DNA from: Bacteroidota bacterium
GTDB taxonomy: Bacteria > Bacteroidota > Bacteroidia > B-17B0 > Aurantibacillaceae
NCBI GenBank assembly: GCA_963169355.1
Contig: CAUJCR010000061.1
Span: 1 to 64,000, forward strand
Reading direction: 5' to 3'
DNA: 64,000 nucleotides
This document shows positions 8,659 through 16,851 of this stretch, one piece after another. Positions within the stretch are counted from its first letter, which is position 1. The number at the start of each line of letters is the position of its first letter. A model generated the notes under the pieces. It had not been told where the DNA came from, made no database searches, and saw only the letters and a list, made by a program, of their open reading frames with translations. Position numbers and translations under genes: made by a program.

Positions 8659-10311
8659 ATGATGACGGATTCTCCTGACCCAATTCCAAATAAAAATCGA
8701 TTGATATTTCTCCCCATTATTTTATCTATTATTTTAGTATTAGGTATTTGGTTAGGTTATGTTTTAAGTAATCAAATTGCCAGTGGTACAGAAACTCTAT
8801 CTAGCAGAAACCCACATGCCTCAAGCGATAAATTAAACAGCCTCCTCGATTTTATTGAATACCAATACGTGGATACAATTAATAGGAAACAATTAGTTGA
8901 AAAAACAGTTACTTCCATGTTGGAGAGTTTAGATCCACATTCTTCTTATATCCCAGCAAGTGATTTCAATATTGTAAATGAACCATTAGAAGGAAATTTT
9001 GATGGTATAGGTATTGAGTTTAATATTTTAAAAGACACCATTCGTGTTGTAACTCCCATAGAGGGTGGTCCATCAGAACGTATGGGAATTAAAGCTGGTG
9101 ACAAAATAGTTAAAGTAGATGGGAAAAATGTAGCAGGTATAAAAATTACGAATAAACAAGTATTTGATAAGCTAAGAGGGAAAAAAGGAACACAGGTTTT
9201 AGTTACAATTAAAAGAAGTAATGTGTCGCAAGAATTAGATTTTAAAATTACACGTGATGCAATTCCCTTATATAGTTTAGATGTATCGTATATGCTTAAT
9301 CAAGACATTGGATACATTAAAATAAGCAAGTTTGCTGCTACTACGTATGATGAATACCTTAAAGCATTTAACGCTCTGAGTAAAAAAGGCATGAAAAAAT
9401 TAGTATTAGATTTAAGAGGAAACCCTGGTGGATACTTAAATGCGGCTGTAGATATTGCTGATGAATTTTTAACTAAAGGTTTACAAATTGTATATACACA
9501 AGGTAAAGCTAGTCCAAAGAAAACTTACAAAGCAACCGAGAGAGGAAGTTTTGAGAATAATGAGTTAGTTGTGTTAATTGACGAGGGGTCTGCAAGTGCT
9601 AGTGAGATTGTAGCTGGCGCCGTTCAAGACAACGACCGAGGAACAATTATTGGACGAAGAAGTTTTGGAAAAGGACTTGTACAAGACCAAATTCAACTCT
9701 CCGATGGTTCAGCTATTCGTTTAACTATCGCTAGATATTATACTCCCACTGGAAGATGTATTCAAAAACCATATACAGATGATAAAGACGAATACTATAA
9801 TGAAGAATACGAAAGATATAATCACGGCGAATTATTAAATGAAGACAGTATCAAACTAGATAAATCAAAACAATACAAAACACCTGAGGGAAGAACTGTG
9901 TATGGCGGTGGTGGCATTATGCCTGATGTATTTGTGCCAATAGATACCGCTAAAACAAACACCTATCTTAATAAAATTTTCTTCACTGGCGCTATCAATA
10001 CTTTTGCATTTGAGTATGCAGACAAACACAGAACACAATTAAAAAAATACGTTTCGGCTAATGATTTCATTCAATCATTTAACATTAACACCAATATATT
10101 AGATGAGTTTTATAAATATTGCCTAGATGAATACAAATTAAGTATTCCTTCCCTATATAAAACTAAAACTGATGAGGCATTAAAGCCCTATTTAAAAGCA
10201 TTTATTGGTCGTGATGTGTTTGATAAAGATGCTTACTATCCAATTATTAACGAAAAAGATAAATGTATTTTAAAAGCCGTTGAAGTATTAAGCAAAACTC
10301 AAGCTTTATAA
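8659..10311 (+). CDS. S41 family C-terminal processing peptidase
   Basis: The 550 residues start with a short cytoplasmic stretch and a membrane anchor (about 14-35). A PDZ domain follows (about 115-195; GIEFNILKDTIRVVTPIEGGPSE is its start region), then the tail-specific protease core. The catalytic dyad is Ser313 in GSASASEI and Lys338 in SFGKGLVQ, 25 residues apart as in Prc. LRGNPGGYLN lies just before the core, and YYTPTGRCIQ after it. Such proteases trim or degrade periplasmic proteins from exposed C termini. An ATG ATG pair at 8659/8662 leaves the exact start open by one codon. The gene stands alone, divergent from the lipoprotein gene. Confidence 0.93.
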   Translation: MMTDSPDPIPNKNRLIFLPIILSIILVLGIWLGYVLSNQIASGTETLSSRNPHASSDKLNSLLDFIEYQYVDTINRKQLVEKTVTSMLESLDPHSSYIPASDFNIVNEPLEGNFDGIGIEFNILKDTIRVVTPIEGGPSERMGIKAGDKIVKVDGKNVAGIKITNKQVFDKLRGKKGTQVLVTIKRSNVSQELDFKITRDAIPLYSLDVSYMLNQDIGYIKISKFAATTYDEYLKAFNALSKKGMKKLVLDLRGNPGGYLNAAVDIADEFLTKGLQIVYTQGKASPKKTYKATERGSFENNELVVLIDEGSASASEIVAGAVQDNDRGTIIGRRSFGKGLVQDQIQLSDGSAIRLTIARYYTPTGRCIQKPYTDDKDEYYNEEYERYNHGELLNEDSIKLDKSKQYKTPEGRTVYGGGGIMPDVFVPIDTAKTNTYLNKIFFTGAINTFAFEYADKHRTQLKKYVSANDFIQSFNINTNILDEFYKYCLDEYKLSIPSLYKTKTDEALKPYLKAFIGRDVFDKDAYYPIINEKDKCILKAVEVLSKTQAL

Positions 10312-10433
10312 AATTTGTTATAAATCCAATAAATATTTTAGAATATAAAATATTATTCGGTAATTAGAGATACAAAATATTTAACCATCTTCTTCTTAGC
10401 AAGTAAAGAAATATAAACTATCAAATCATTATT

Positions 10434-13304
10434 ATGAAACACTTTATTTTAACCGCCATTGCCATATCTGGATTTAGTTTATTTGCTCAAGTAGCTCCTA
10501 AAACTACCGCCACTAAATCAACTTTAAAACCAGCTCCTAAAACCATCTATCCTAAATTAATAGAAACAGTAAAAAAAGTAGGGAATGAGATATGTATCCC
10601 CTACAAAAAATACATATTAGCCAATGGTTTAACCATTCTTATTCACGAAGACCATAGCAATCCTGTAGTTTATGTAGATGTAACGTATCATGTAGGTTCT
10701 GGTAGAGAACAACAAGGGCGTTCTGGATTTGCACACTTCTTTGAACACATGATGTTTCAGGGTTCAAAAAACGTAGCCGACGAACAACATTTTAAAATTA
10801 TTACAGAGGCTGGCGGAACATTAAATGGAACTACAAATACCGATAGAACAAACTATTTCGAAACCGTTCCTTCTAATCAATTAGAAAAGATGCTGTGGTT
10901 AGAAGCCGATCGAATGGGTTTTTTATTAGACTCAGTAACACAACAAAAATTTGAAGTGCAACGTGCCACTGTAAAAAACGAACGTGGACAACGTTATGAT
11001 AATGCGCCTTATGGTTTAATATTTGAAAAAACAGGTGAGGCACTTTATCCAAAAGGACATCCTTATTCATGGTCAACAATTGGTTACATCGAAGATTTAA
11101 ATAGAGTAGATGTAAATGATTTAAAACGTTTTTACATGCGTTGGTATGGCCCAAACAATGCGGTACTTACTGTAGCTGGAGATGTAAATCCAGACGAGGT
11201 TTTAAAACTTGCTACAAAATACTTTGGCTCCATTCCACGAGGACCAGAAGTAAAGAATATGCCTAAACAACCTGCTGTTTTAACCGAAACTCGCTATATA
11301 TCTTATGAAGACAAAATAAAGTTTCCAATGCTAAAAGTTACCTTTCCTACAGTACCTAGTTTAGATAAAGACGAGGCCGCTTTACAAGTATTAACCGAAA
11401 TTTTATCTGGTTCAAAAAATTCTCCTTTTTATACCACCTTTATTAAATCACAAAAAGCAGTAGCAGCTGATTGCTTTAATTATAATAAAGAAGTAAGCGG
11501 TCAGTTTGAGATTATCATTAGAGCAAACGCCGACACTAAATTAGCAGACATAGAAACTATGCTATTTCAATGCTTAAATGAATGGGAGAAAAAAGGTGCT
11601 ACCGATGCTGATATGAAGCGCTACAAAATAAACTATCAAAGTAAGTTGTATAATCGCTTAACCACAGTATCTGGTAAAGGAGCACAACTAGCCTCTTACC
11701 AAACATTTACAGGAAACCCCAATTACTTAAAAACCGAGATTGCCAATCATTTAAAAGTTACTAAAGAAGATGTTATGCGTGTATATAACACCTACATCAA
11801 AAATAAACCTTGTGTTATTTTAAGTTGTGTGCCTAAAGGAAAAAGCGAGTTAGTAGCTAAGCCCGATAATTGGAAGATGTATGAAAGAACCGTTGAACAA
11901 GAAAGTAATGAGTACAAAAATTTAACGTACAAAGAACCAAAAGATAGTTTTGATAGAAGTAAGATGCCTGCATCTACCACAGCAAAACTAGTACCATTAC
12001 CTGATTACTGGACATCATCATACCCAAATGGTATTAAAACCATAGGTGTAGAAAATACAGATATTCCAAAAGTAAATATCCTATTCTCTATGCCAATTGG
12101 TCATCGTTACGAACCAAAATCGGGTATAGCGGTATTATTAGCCTCTATGTTAGAAGAATCAACTTTTAAATATAGCTCCGAAGAAATTGATGAAATTCTT
12201 GAAAATCTTGGCAGTAAAGTATCCTTCTCGGCAGACGACAATGAAATTACCATGAATATTTCTTGCTTAAAACAAAACTTAGATTCTACTTTAAAGATAG
12301 CCGAAGAAATGTTGTTTAATCCTAAATTCTCTCAAGAGGATTTTGATTTAGTAAAAAAGAAACAATTAGACAACATTACAAATCAATTAACCCAAGCCAC
12401 CTCTATAGCTGGTAATGTTTACAATAAATTATTGTATGGCGAAGGTTCTAATCTTTCAATTCCAACAATTGGTAATACAGAAAGCGTTAATTCAATTACA
12501 CTTAATGATGTGAAAGATTACTACAAAAACTTCTCTGGATTTAATGCTGTTTTGGCTATTACAGGAGATGTTAAGAAAGAACCTATCATTAAAAAATTAG
12601 ATTTCTTAAATAAGTTACAATCTACTAACACGATGCCACAAGCAAGGTATCAACTACCAAGCATTGATAAAACAAGAATTTATTTTGTAGATAAAAAAGA
12701 CGCACCTCAATCAGAAATTAGAGTTGGCTACTTAGCTTTACCTTACGATGCCACAGGCGAATATTTTAAATCATCTATTATGAATTATCCATTGGCACAG
12801 GCATTTAATAGTCGAATTAACGTAATCTTAAGAGAGGTAAAAGGCTTTACTTATGGCGCAAGAGGATATTTTGCAGGAAATCAATTTGTTGGTCCTTATG
12901 TATTATTTGCAGGTGTAAAGGCAAATACAACCGATAGCTCAGTAGTGATTATGATGGATGAATTAAAAAAATATCATGATAATGGCATTACCGATGAGGA
13001 ATTATCTTTTACTAAAAATGCCATGGCTCAATCGGAAGCATTAAAATACGAATCGCCTTATCAAAAACTAGGTTTTATTAAAAGAGTAGTAGATTATAAT
13101 TTAGATAAGAATTATACCACTCAACAGGCAGATATTATTAAGAACATCACCAAAGATGAGATTAACGAATTAGCTAAAAAAAATATTCCTTATGATAAAA
13201 TGATCATACTTGTGGTTGGCGACAAAGCAACTAACTACGAAAAATTAGCTAAGTTAGGTTATGAATTGGTTGAGCTTGATGTAAATGGTAATAAATTAAA
13301 ATAA
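10434..13304 (+). CDS. Secreted M16 (insulinase/pitrilysin family) metalloprotease, two-domain form
   Basis: This 956-aa protein has a signal peptide (cleavage near SLFAQ, residue 19) followed by two M16 halves. The first half carries the inverted zinc motif HFFEH at 101-105 and the distal glutamate in NERGQRYDN (about 183). The second half (about 520-950), which has no HxxEH, is the usual inactive clamshell partner with FTYGARGYF and SGFNAVLAITGDV. The family degrades short unfolded peptides enclosed between the two halves, here in the periplasm or at the surface. The bshA gene starts 25 bases downstream, so the two may be co-transcribed. Confidence 0.93.
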   Translation: MKHFILTAIAISGFSLFAQVAPKTTATKSTLKPAPKTIYPKLIETVKKVGNEICIPYKKYILANGLTILIHEDHSNPVVYVDVTYHVGSGREQQGRSGFAHFFEHMMFQGSKNVADEQHFKIITEAGGTLNGTTNTDRTNYFETVPSNQLEKMLWLEADRMGFLLDSVTQQKFEVQRATVKNERGQRYDNAPYGLIFEKTGEALYPKGHPYSWSTIGYIEDLNRVDVNDLKRFYMRWYGPNNAVLTVAGDVNPDEVLKLATKYFGSIPRGPEVKNMPKQPAVLTETRYISYEDKIKFPMLKVTFPTVPSLDKDEAALQVLTEILSGSKNSPFYTTFIKSQKAVAADCFNYNKEVSGQFEIIIRANADTKLADIETMLFQCLNEWEKKGATDADMKRYKINYQSKLYNRLTTVSGKGAQLASYQTFTGNPNYLKTEIANHLKVTKEDVMRVYNTYIKNKPCVILSCVPKGKSELVAKPDNWKMYERTVEQESNEYKNLTYKEPKDSFDRSKMPASTTAKLVPLPDYWTSSYPNGIKTIGVENTDIPKVNILFSMPIGHRYEPKSGIAVLLASMLEESTFKYSSEEIDEILENLGSKVSFSADDNEITMNISCLKQNLDSTLKIAEEMLFNPKFSQEDFDLVKKKQLDNITNQLTQATSIAGNVYNKLLYGEGSNLSIPTIGNTESVNSITLNDVKDYYKNFSGFNAVLAITGDVKKEPIIKKLDFLNKLQSTNTMPQARYQLPSIDKTRIYFVDKKDAPQSEIRVGYLALPYDATGEYFKSSIMNYPLAQAFNSRINVILREVKGFTYGARGYFAGNQFVGPYVLFAGVKANTTDSSVVIMMDELKKYHDNGITDEELSFTKNAMAQSEALKYESPYQKLGFIKRVVDYNLDKNYTTQQADIIKNITKDEINELAKKNIPYDKMIILVVGDKATNYEKLAKLGYELVELDVNGNKLK

Positions 13305-13329
13305 CCACTTTTAAATCGTACGCACCAAC

Positions 13330-14448
13330 ATGAATATAGGAATTGTTTGTTACCCTACGTTTGGGGGAAGTGGCGTGGTAGCCACAGAACTGGGCATGGC
13401 TCTTGCTGATAAAGGTCACAAAGTACACTTTATTACTTATTCGCAACCTTTTAGATTAAACACCTTTAACGAAAATTTATTTTACCATGAGGTAAGCGTA
13501 AACGATTATCCCTTATTTGATTATCAACCCTACGAAAGCGTGTTGGCAAGCAAGATAGTAGATGTGGCTATTTATGAAAAGCTTGACATTCTTCATGTGC
13601 ATTATGCCATCCCTCACGCATCTGTTGCTTATTTAGCCCAGCAAATTCTCATTTCAAGAGGCATTAAACTACCTTACATCACTACTCTTCATGGGACAGA
13701 TATTACCCTCGTGGGACAAGACCCCGCATTTGAACCTGTTATTTTTTTCTCATTAAATAATAGCAATGCTATTACTTCTGTTTCTGAAAGCTTAAAGAAT
13801 GACACGCTCAATACATTTAAAATAAATAAAGCCATACAGGTCATCCCCAATTTTATAAAGATTGAAGAGTACGAAAAAATTCAATTTAGATGTCATCGCA
13901 AACAGTTTGCTAATGATGACGAGAAAACATTAATTCATATTTCTAATTTTAGAAAAGTAAAACGTGTTGAGGATGTCTTACGTGTGTTTGATATCGTACG
14001 AAAACAAGTACCTTGTAAATTAATTTTAGTAGGTGATGGTCCTGAAAGACCAGCTATTGATAGATTGTGCAGAGAGTTAGACACCTGTAATGGTATCATA
14101 TCTGTAGGTAAAATTGCTAATCCAAAAGAAGTACTATCTATTGCAGATTTGTTTATATTACCTTCAGAAACCGAAAGCTTTGGTTTATCAGCTTTAGAAG
14201 CAATGGCCTCTAAAGTGCCTGTTATTTCAACTAACACAGGTGGTATTCCAGAGTTAAATATGCATGGTAAAACTGGTTATTTAAGTGCTGTTGGCGACTT
14301 TCAAGATATGGCTAAAAATTGTATTCAACTTTTGTCTAATGAAGCTTCATTGGCTCAATTTAAAAAACAAGCATTTGAACGAGCAAAAGCATTTGATATA
14401 CAACAAATACTACCTAAATACGAGCAACTATACGAAAACCTAATTTGA
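13330..14448 (+). CDS. bshA: N-acetyl-alpha-D-glucosaminyl L-malate synthase BshA
   Basis: The 372 residues are a GT4-type glycosyltransferase with the BshA signature at the N terminus: GIVCYPTFGGSGVVATELG, then HFITYSQPFRL. HVHYAIPHA and TTLHGTDITLVGQDP follow, and the donor-site region SETESFGLSALEAMA lies in the C-terminal half. The enzyme joins GlcNAc from UDP-GlcNAc to L-malate, the first step of bacillithiol synthesis, so the organism probably uses bacillithiol as its low-molecular-weight thiol. BshB and BshC are not in the window. It lies 25 bases after the M16 protease gene; no obvious terminator follows. Confidence 0.95.
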   Translation: MNIGIVCYPTFGGSGVVATELGMALADKGHKVHFITYSQPFRLNTFNENLFYHEVSVNDYPLFDYQPYESVLASKIVDVAIYEKLDILHVHYAIPHASVAYLAQQILISRGIKLPYITTLHGTDITLVGQDPAFEPVIFFSLNNSNAITSVSESLKNDTLNTFKINKAIQVIPNFIKIEEYEKIQFRCHRKQFANDDEKTLIHISNFRKVKRVEDVLRVFDIVRKQVPCKLILVGDGPERPAIDRLCRELDTCNGIISVGKIANPKEVLSIADLFILPSETESFGLSALEAMASKVPVISTNTGGIPELNMHGKTGYLSAVGDFQDMAKNCIQLLSNEASLAQFKKQAFERAKAFDIQQILPKYEQLYENLI

Positions 14449-14536
14449 TAAATTGTATTTTTACTGAACTTAAATATAATTCATACTAAATATAATTATG
14501 ATTTAGACAAAAGTTGTTTAGTGATTTTTTTGTATA

Positions 14537-14576
14537 TGTCGAATTGAAATGATTAAAAGGTTTTTAAATTTCGACA
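14537..14576. promoter_or_regulatory. Inverted repeat TGTCGAA / TTCGACA
   Basis: TGTCGAA at 14537-14543 and TTCGACA at 14570-14576 form perfect 7-base arms 26 bases apart, in the gap between bshA and the small secreted protein gene. The arms are too far apart for a terminator and could be a protein-binding site. Confidence 0.3.
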
Positions 14577-14619
14577 ATGAACAAGCAAATGGAGTTACCG
14601 CTTTTATTAGGATAACTCT

Positions 14620-14658
14620 ATAAAATACGATAAATTACGTAGATAAAATACGACAAAT
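14620..14658 (+). repeat. Direct repeat pair ATAAAATACGAYAAAT
   Basis: The 16-base unit occurs at 14620-14635 and 14643-14658, identical except for one T/C difference, with starts 23 bases apart, close to two helical turns. It lies about 30 bases upstream of a -7-like TATCTTTG at 14687-14694 and about 60 bases before the ATG at 14719. The placement fits a tandem activator site. Confidence 0.5.
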
Positions 14659-14718
14659 AGCTTAGATGTATATTCTTTCATTTTTATATCTTTGATTTAT
14701 GAGTTTAAAAGATGAAGC

Positions 14719-14901
14719 ATGAAAAAAGCATTTATTAGCGGAGCGTTTATGGTCTGCACTTTAGTCGCATCTGCACAATTAAAAATAACCACTAAATTAT
14801 TCGATCTAGAAAATATTAATAAGAACAAAGGTTGGAATCTATGCTCAGAATTTACCGATGAGAGTCGAAACACCGTCATTAAAATAAGTAACAAAAATTA
14901 A
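14719..14901 (+). CDS. Small secreted protein of unknown function
   Basis: The 60 codons encode a good signal peptide (MKKAFISGAF, hydrophobic core, ASAQ cleavage at about residue 20) and a mature part of only about 40 residues with a single cysteine, ending KISNKN. A TATCTTTG -7 element lies at 14687-14694. The T9SS beta-propeller gene starts 19 bases downstream, so it may be the first gene of that transcript. I recognise no family. It could also be the remnant of a longer gene, because the mature part has no obvious fold. The signal peptide, spacing and start codon argue that it is translated. Confidence 0.5.
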   Translation: MKKAFISGAFMVCTLVASAQLKITTKLFDLENINKNKGWNLCSEFTDESRNTVIKISNKN

Positions 14902-14920
14902 CCCTTAAAATAAATAAACC

Positions 14921-16237
14921 ATGAAAAAAATGTACAAATCATTATCAATCAGTCTAGTTTTATCAGCTAGCTTAACATTAAATGCTCAAACGTGGAATCC
15001 AATAGGTAACGGAACTTCAGCAACTGTTAGCACCATAATTATTGATGGCAATGATATTTATGCAAATGGTAGTTATCAAAATGGCCCTGATGTATTTTCT
15101 TATGGAAAATTTTCTGGAGGACAGTGGTTTCCTTTAGGCAACTGGAAAGGCATTTCAGGCGGTATTGGTGTAGTAAATTGTGCATTAAAAGTAGGCGATG
15201 ATATTTATGTTGGTGGTAATTTTAATGATGGGGCAGGAGACCCTAACATGGATAAAATAGCAAGATGGAATATAACAACCCAAACTTGGCATCCACTTGG
15301 AACAGGATTAAATTCGTATGTAAATGCAATAGTTCAAATGGGTTCTGATATTATTGTTGGAGGAAAATTTACAAATGCTGGGGGAGATGCAAATGCTGAT
15401 TATATAGCAAAATGGGACGGCAGTTCTTGGAGTGCAGTAAGTTCAACAGTAATTAGTACAAGTTCTTTTGCCTCTGTAAATGCATTAGCTGTTTCTGGAA
15501 GCGATCTGTATATTGGAGGAAACATTGAAAATATGGCTGGAAATTCAGCCATTGATTATTTAGCCAAATGGGATGGCAGTTCATATTCTTCTGTTGGCGG
15601 ATGGGGAGCACAAATAGGAGGCATATTTACTATGGATATTGCTACCAATGGAGATTTATATATTGGAGGAGAATTTCCTTTAAAAGCTGCTAAGTTTGAT
15701 GGAACAAATTGGTCAATATTAGGAAGTTCAACAGCAATTAACCAAAAGGTAAGAAAAATTAAGGTTGTTGGGACAGACATTTATATTGGAGGTGATTTTA
15801 CTAATGTTGCAGGAATAGCAACGGCTGATTATATTGCAAGATTTGACGGTACTAATTGGCATGATGTTGGCGGCGGATTAAATGCTTATGTAACTGAAAT
15901 AGTTCCAAATTCAGGTGATTTATATGTTGGTGGAAATTTTACTGATGCAGGAGGAAATACATTGGCAGACAAAATTGCAAGGTTTGGAATTTCAACAGCA
16001 ATAGAAGAAACAACAAAAACCAACGCAATAGTTTTTCCTAACCCAACCAACGGTATCGTTTATGTAACCATGGAAAATAATGTATCAACTACTGTTGAAT
16101 TGTATAATGTTGTGGGCGAAAAGTTGAGTTCAGATAAAATTCAAGGCAATTCGTATCAGTTAAATTTAACTTCTTATCCATCAGGAGTTTATTTTCTGAA
16201 ATTAAACAACAAAACAACCAAAATTATTAAAGAGTAA
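14921..16237 (+). CDS. T9SS-secreted beta-propeller repeat protein
   Basis: The 438-aa protein has a signal peptide (ends LNAQ, residue 23). Six or so repeats of about 45-50 residues follow, built on the pattern D-hydrophobic-Y-hydrophobic-GG-x-F-x-x-A-G, A-x-W-D-G-x-x-W (e.g. DIYVGGNFNDGAG, DLYIGGNIENMAG, DIYIGGDFTNVAG). They are expected to close into a beta-propeller. The end (about 365-438) is a type A sorting domain: VFPNPTNGIVYV, ELYNVVGEKL, YPSGVYFLKLN, IIKE. It is therefore exported by T9SS to the cell surface or medium. Ligand and role are unknown. A strong terminator follows at 16261. Confidence 0.85.
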   Translation: MKKMYKSLSISLVLSASLTLNAQTWNPIGNGTSATVSTIIIDGNDIYANGSYQNGPDVFSYGKFSGGQWFPLGNWKGISGGIGVVNCALKVGDDIYVGGNFNDGAGDPNMDKIARWNITTQTWHPLGTGLNSYVNAIVQMGSDIIVGGKFTNAGGDANADYIAKWDGSSWSAVSSTVISTSSFASVNALAVSGSDLYIGGNIENMAGNSAIDYLAKWDGSSYSSVGGWGAQIGGIFTMDIATNGDLYIGGEFPLKAAKFDGTNWSILGSSTAINQKVRKIKVVGTDIYIGGDFTNVAGIATADYIARFDGTNWHDVGGGLNAYVTEIVPNSGDLYVGGNFTDAGGNTLADKIARFGISTAIEETTKTNAIVFPNPTNGIVYVTMENNVSTTVELYNVVGEKLSSDKIQGNSYQLNLTSYPSGVYFLKLNNKTTKIIKE

Positions 16238-16260
16238 CCTAAAAACAAATCCATTACTTA

Positions 16261-16293
16261 AACCGCCTTTGGTACTTCTAAAGGCGGTTTTTG
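16261..16293 (+). terminator. Rho-independent terminator
   Basis: AACCGCCTTT at 16261-16270 pairs perfectly with AAAGGCGGTT at 16280-16289 around a 9-base loop and is followed by a T run. It lies 24 bases after the stop codon of the beta-propeller gene. Confidence 0.92.
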
Positions 16294-16374
16294 TTTTTAA
16301 TTAATTTTATTAGCTATGCTAAATTTTATACCCTCCCTTCGATTTTCTCACGGCTATATCTGCAAAAAATAAAA

Positions 16375-16456
16375 GTCCACGCACTCAAAAGCCTGTTCGT
16401 ATGTTTGTTGTATGTTTTTTTTTGCATCAAGCTATTCCGGTTAGAACAGAGGCATT
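16375..16456 (+). repeat. Dispersed repeat module A, copy 2
   Basis: These 82 bases are the inverted counterpart of 378-458 at about 90% identity. The identical core GCATCAAGCTATTCCGGTTA is at 16424-16443. The orientation is opposite to copy 1, whereas module B is not inverted. Confidence 0.85.
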
Positions 16457-16600
16457 TTAAAATTTCACGTAAAAATCAAATATTATCAAATGTGTTGGAA
16501 TGTGCGAAGATTGTTCGGGCTGTTCGCGAAGCGCTTTCAAAGAATCAGCTTGATACCACGATGATTTTGGCAAGATTTTAAGGAGCCTTGATTTTTTTGT

Positions 16601-16626
16601 AACTTTTTGTATCAAGACAAAAAGTT
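16601..16626. repeat. Perfect hairpin with hexaloop ATCAAG
   Basis: AACTTTTTGT at 16601-16610 pairs with ACAAAAAGTT at 16617-16626 around ATCAAG. It has the same position and design as the hairpin at 559-588 in copy 1: both left arms begin AACTTTT directly after TTTTGT. Confidence 0.75.
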
Positions 16627-16648
16627 TTATAAAAAGATTGAACTTTTG

Positions 16649-16674
16649 TTTCTTTTGCTTCAAGGCAAAAGAAA
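16649..16674. repeat. Perfect hairpin with hexaloop TTCAAG
   Basis: TTTCTTTTGC at 16649-16658 pairs with GCAAAAGAAA at 16665-16674 around TTCAAG. It is a second hairpin of the same type as its neighbour 22 bases upstream, with a different stem sequence but a loop that again ends CAAG. Confidence 0.75.
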
Positions 16675-16701
16675 GTAAAAATAATCTAATTTATATGAGC
16701 G

Positions 16702-16748
16702 CACGGATACCTCACACACTTACAATGCTTCATATCCGCGCGAGTGGG
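16702..16748 (+). repeat. Dispersed repeat module B, copy 2
   Basis: This is a gap-free 47-base counterpart of 677-723. Within this copy CACGGATA and TATCCGCG are near-complementary, so it can fold into an imperfect hairpin. Confidence 0.65.
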
Positions 16749-16799
16749 TTGATAAATTTTATTTTTACTGAATTTAAAATATACCTAATTATACATTAT

Positions 16800-16827
16800 A
16801 AAAAAAGCTGTCTCTTTTTGAGACAGC
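16800..16827 (-). terminator. Rho-independent terminator of the minus-strand esterase gene
   Basis: Read on the minus strand, GCTGTCTC (16827-16820) and GAGACAGC (16814-16807) form an 8-bp stem followed by a T run (A run at 16800-16806 on plus). It lies about 25 bases beyond the stop codon of the gene at 16852-18162. Confidence 0.9.
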
Positions 16828-16851
16828 CTATTATTTTATTGTGAATAATTT

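Larger units (their letters stand above)
16238..16851. other. Intergenic region of 614 bases holding dispersed element copy 2
   Basis: Besides two terminators at its ends, the region contains module A (16375-16456), two hexaloop hairpins (16601-16626 and 16649-16674) and module B (16702-16748). The 96-codon plus-strand frame at 16291-16581 and the minus-strand frame at 16457-16663 read through these modules, lack a signal peptide or domain, and share sequence with frames at 373-708 only through the DNA repeat. I see no gene here. Confidence 0.6.

Noticed and set aside
8601..8717. N-terminal extension of the small lipoprotein gene to 8717
   Set aside because: It would overlap the divergent protease gene and place a lipoprotein signal inside the protein; the ATG at 8600 gives a normal lipobox.
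16291..16581. Plus-strand open frame of 96 codons after the propeller gene
   Set aside because: It starts at the base of a terminator and runs through repeat module A; no protein features.
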